A stretch of DNA of 64,000 nt from Corynebacterium atrinae. Its GTDB lineage: Bacteria > Actinomycetota > Actinomycetes > Mycobacteriales > Mycobacteriaceae. Shown here piece after piece: positions 62,893 to 64,000 of the stretch (within the stretch, counting starts at the first letter, position 1; every line of letters starts with the position of its first letter). Where the stretch lies: positions 1,302,001 to 1,366,000 of the forward strand of contig NZ_CP046977.1 of assembly GCF_030408455.1 (NCBI RefSeq), given 5' to 3'. The position numbers and the translations under genes were made by a program. The notes under the pieces were generated by a model. It was not told the DNA's origin. It ran no database searches and worked only from the letters and a program-made list of their open reading frames with translations.

Positions 62893-63382
62893 GAAGACTC
62901 CTCACAGTCCCCCTGGTTCAAGCACGACGACCTGACTCGGGAGAGGGGTGGGTGAAACTTGTTCATCTCTCAATTGAGGCACACGAGTTTCTAGACCTCA
63001 CCCACCGCTTCCGTTGCCTCGTCGCCCTTGGCGTGCTTCCCCACATGCCCGTGCGTCGACGTTGACGGCCGTCAAGCCGTGACTCCTGATTTGATGGAGA
63101 TGTCTATCGACTCGTGAGCCGATATCTGCACCATAGTTCACGCAGACCGCTTGTGACACAACCTTTATCAACTTTCACATAAGTAAAGCTTGGCACCATG
63201 ACCCCCAAGGTTTCGCTGACCTGCAGCATTACGGGAACATAACGACACTGTGACGTTGCTCACATTAGGGCGCAGTTCGGCGTGTCCTGACCTCAAGTTT
63301 AGGATTACCCCACTTAGCCGTGGGGCGGGCGCGAGTCTTGCCCCAAGCCTTGACCGCACTTGGTGTGCGTTTGTATTGCGCT
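62893..63382. other. Long intergenic region upstream of ripA
   Basis: 490 bases without a credible reading frame. The part near 63140-63200 is A+T-rich and could hold the ripA promoter (leftward), giving a leader of about 250-300 bases, but I could not place boxes with confidence. AGTTTCACCCACCCC and GGTGGGTGAGG in the leader can pair over a long distance (62948-62962 with 62996-63006), suggesting leader RNA structure. I checked for a c-di-AMP riboswitch, known upstream of NlpC/P60 genes in actinobacteria, and did not find its conserved core. Confidence 0.4.
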
Positions 63383-63883
63383 TTAGGCCAGCCGGGCACG
63401 TAGGGCCGAGTGGACGGCCCAGGCCGTCACGACAGTCACGGCCACGACGAACGCCAAGATCGCGACTGCCACCACAATCCAGTTCATGCCGGAGTTAGCA
63501 ACGTCATCGACAAGAATCTGCGTGGCCCCGACGTAGTCCCAATTGGATAGAAACGTCGCCTGGGCCGACTCCACCACCGCTCGAGAATGAATATCACTCA
63601 CGACGGCACCTCCACCTGGAGCGCGAACGATGACAGTGTCCAGTCCCGTGGTGTCCATTAGGTCCTGGGCAACATCGCGGAGGTCAGCAGCCTTGCCGGG
63701 AGTCCAATCGAAAACCACGACCCCAAGAGAACCCGCCTCTCCATTGGCAGCCCGGCTCGTAGCCTCGATAAGTCCAGGCTGGAGATCTACCTCCATCTGG
63801 GGGGCATTGGCGCCGGCAAAAGCGACGGTATCCTCATTGAGCTGGCGTGCGAGATCGCTCATGTCAACATCGGCAGGGATCAT
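63383..63883 (-). CDS. Rv1476-like single-pass membrane protein (166 aa)
   Basis: Conserved actinobacterial protein next to ripA. A soluble N-terminal domain of about 120 residues is followed by one transmembrane helix near the C-terminus (MNWIVVAVAILAFVVAVTVVTAW). Repeated strand-like stretches (GSLGVVVFDWTPGKAADLRDV, DTVIVRAPGGGAVVSD) suggest a TPM-like fold outside the membrane. I start at ATG 63883, with AGGAG eight bases upstream; the longer frame is rejected. Function unknown; possible partner of RipA in envelope maintenance. Confidence 0.82.
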   Translation of the reverse strand: MIPADVDMSDLARQLNEDTVAFAGANAPQMEVDLQPGLIEATSRAANGEAGSLGVVVFDWTPGKAADLRDVAQDLMDTTGLDTVIVRAPGGGAVVSDIHSRAVVESAQATFLSNWDYVGATQILVDDVANSGMNWIVVAVAILAFVVAVTVVTAWAVHSALRARLA

Positions 63884-64000
63884 CGCAACTCTCCTGAGGC
63901 GGGTCTTTAGGTGGGCTTTTCGGGTGACTGCGGTTGACGCCCGCACGCCCCTTCATCAAGCTAGTTTTATCCCTTAGGGGTGTAGCGGGGGTGGCGACTC

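Noticed and set aside
62893..63120. c-di-AMP (ydaO-type) riboswitch upstream of ripA
   Set aside because: Some GGGTGA-like words occur, but the conserved core elements are not found in order on the minus strand.

Overview
The window reads as a high-GC actinobacterial chromosome, most likely a Corynebacterium (inferred from gene content, not from a database search). From about 11 kb to the right edge the gene order follows that known from mycobacteria and corynebacteria: rbpA, ppm1 and lnt as separate genes, fxsA, an M24 peptidase, helY, tatC-tatA, pafC-pafB, pafA-pup-dop-arc, trmI, a RecB-like nuclease, hisG-hisE, mshC, uppP, lppL, pyrD, then NfeD/SPFH, DUF3097, ferrochelatase and ripA. The pupylation genes are complete, but no 20S proteasome genes lie between pup and pafA. 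That is typical of Corynebacterium and argues against Mycobacterium or Rhodococcus.

Positions 1-10.7 kb are an accessory region. It starts with the 5' part of a type 1 BREX phage-defence operon on the minus strand (a small helix-turn-helix gene, brxA, brxB, brxC; pglX, pglZ and brxL would lie beyond the left edge). Next comes a scar in which a 3' fragment of an IS3-type transposase is fused to a 3' fragment of an ISL3-type transposase. It is followed by a four-gene Tn7/Tn5053-like transposition module (tnsA, tniA/tnsB, tniB/tnsC, tniQ) on the minus strand. Upstream of tnsA lie three copies of a roughly 20-bp repeat that look like transposase-binding sites of one transposon end. About 35 bp beyond the proposed end is a 28-bp site with the full architecture of a XerC/XerD dif site, and about 80 bp further a large inverted repeat. 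The main hypothesis of this report is a Tn7-like element, probably carrying BREX as cargo, inserted next to the chromosome-dimer resolution site.

From 11 to 33.5 kb is conserved core: envelope biogenesis (ppm1, lnt, lipase), Tat export, transcription (rbpA, pafBC), RNA processing (helY, trmI) and the Pup ligase/deamidase/ATPase set. At 34.4-36.5 kb is a small variable patch with short membrane ORFs, a DUF222/HNH endonuclease and a coding remnant. From 36.5 to 41.2 kb come fhs and a dcuA-aspA pair for C1 and aspartate/fumarate metabolism. From 41.3 to 49.7 kb are histidine, mycothiol, undecaprenyl-phosphate and pyrimidine genes.

From 49.7 to 53.1 kb is a two-gene ABC exporter whose two ATPase domains are degenerate in complementary ways. 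tRNA-Leu(GAG) follows at 53.26 kb. Its 3' end is separated from its terminator by a 456-bp element with terminal inverted repeats and 15-bp direct repeats, a clean MITE-like insertion. The right end holds a thymidylate-kinase-like gene, a cupin, a TVP38-type membrane protein, a SatD-like regulator, SPFH/NfeD, DUF3097, ferrochelatase, ripA and a small membrane gene. The last 117 bases hold only the leader of that gene. Starts were reassigned where a ribosome-binding site or an ATGA overlap favoured an internal codon.
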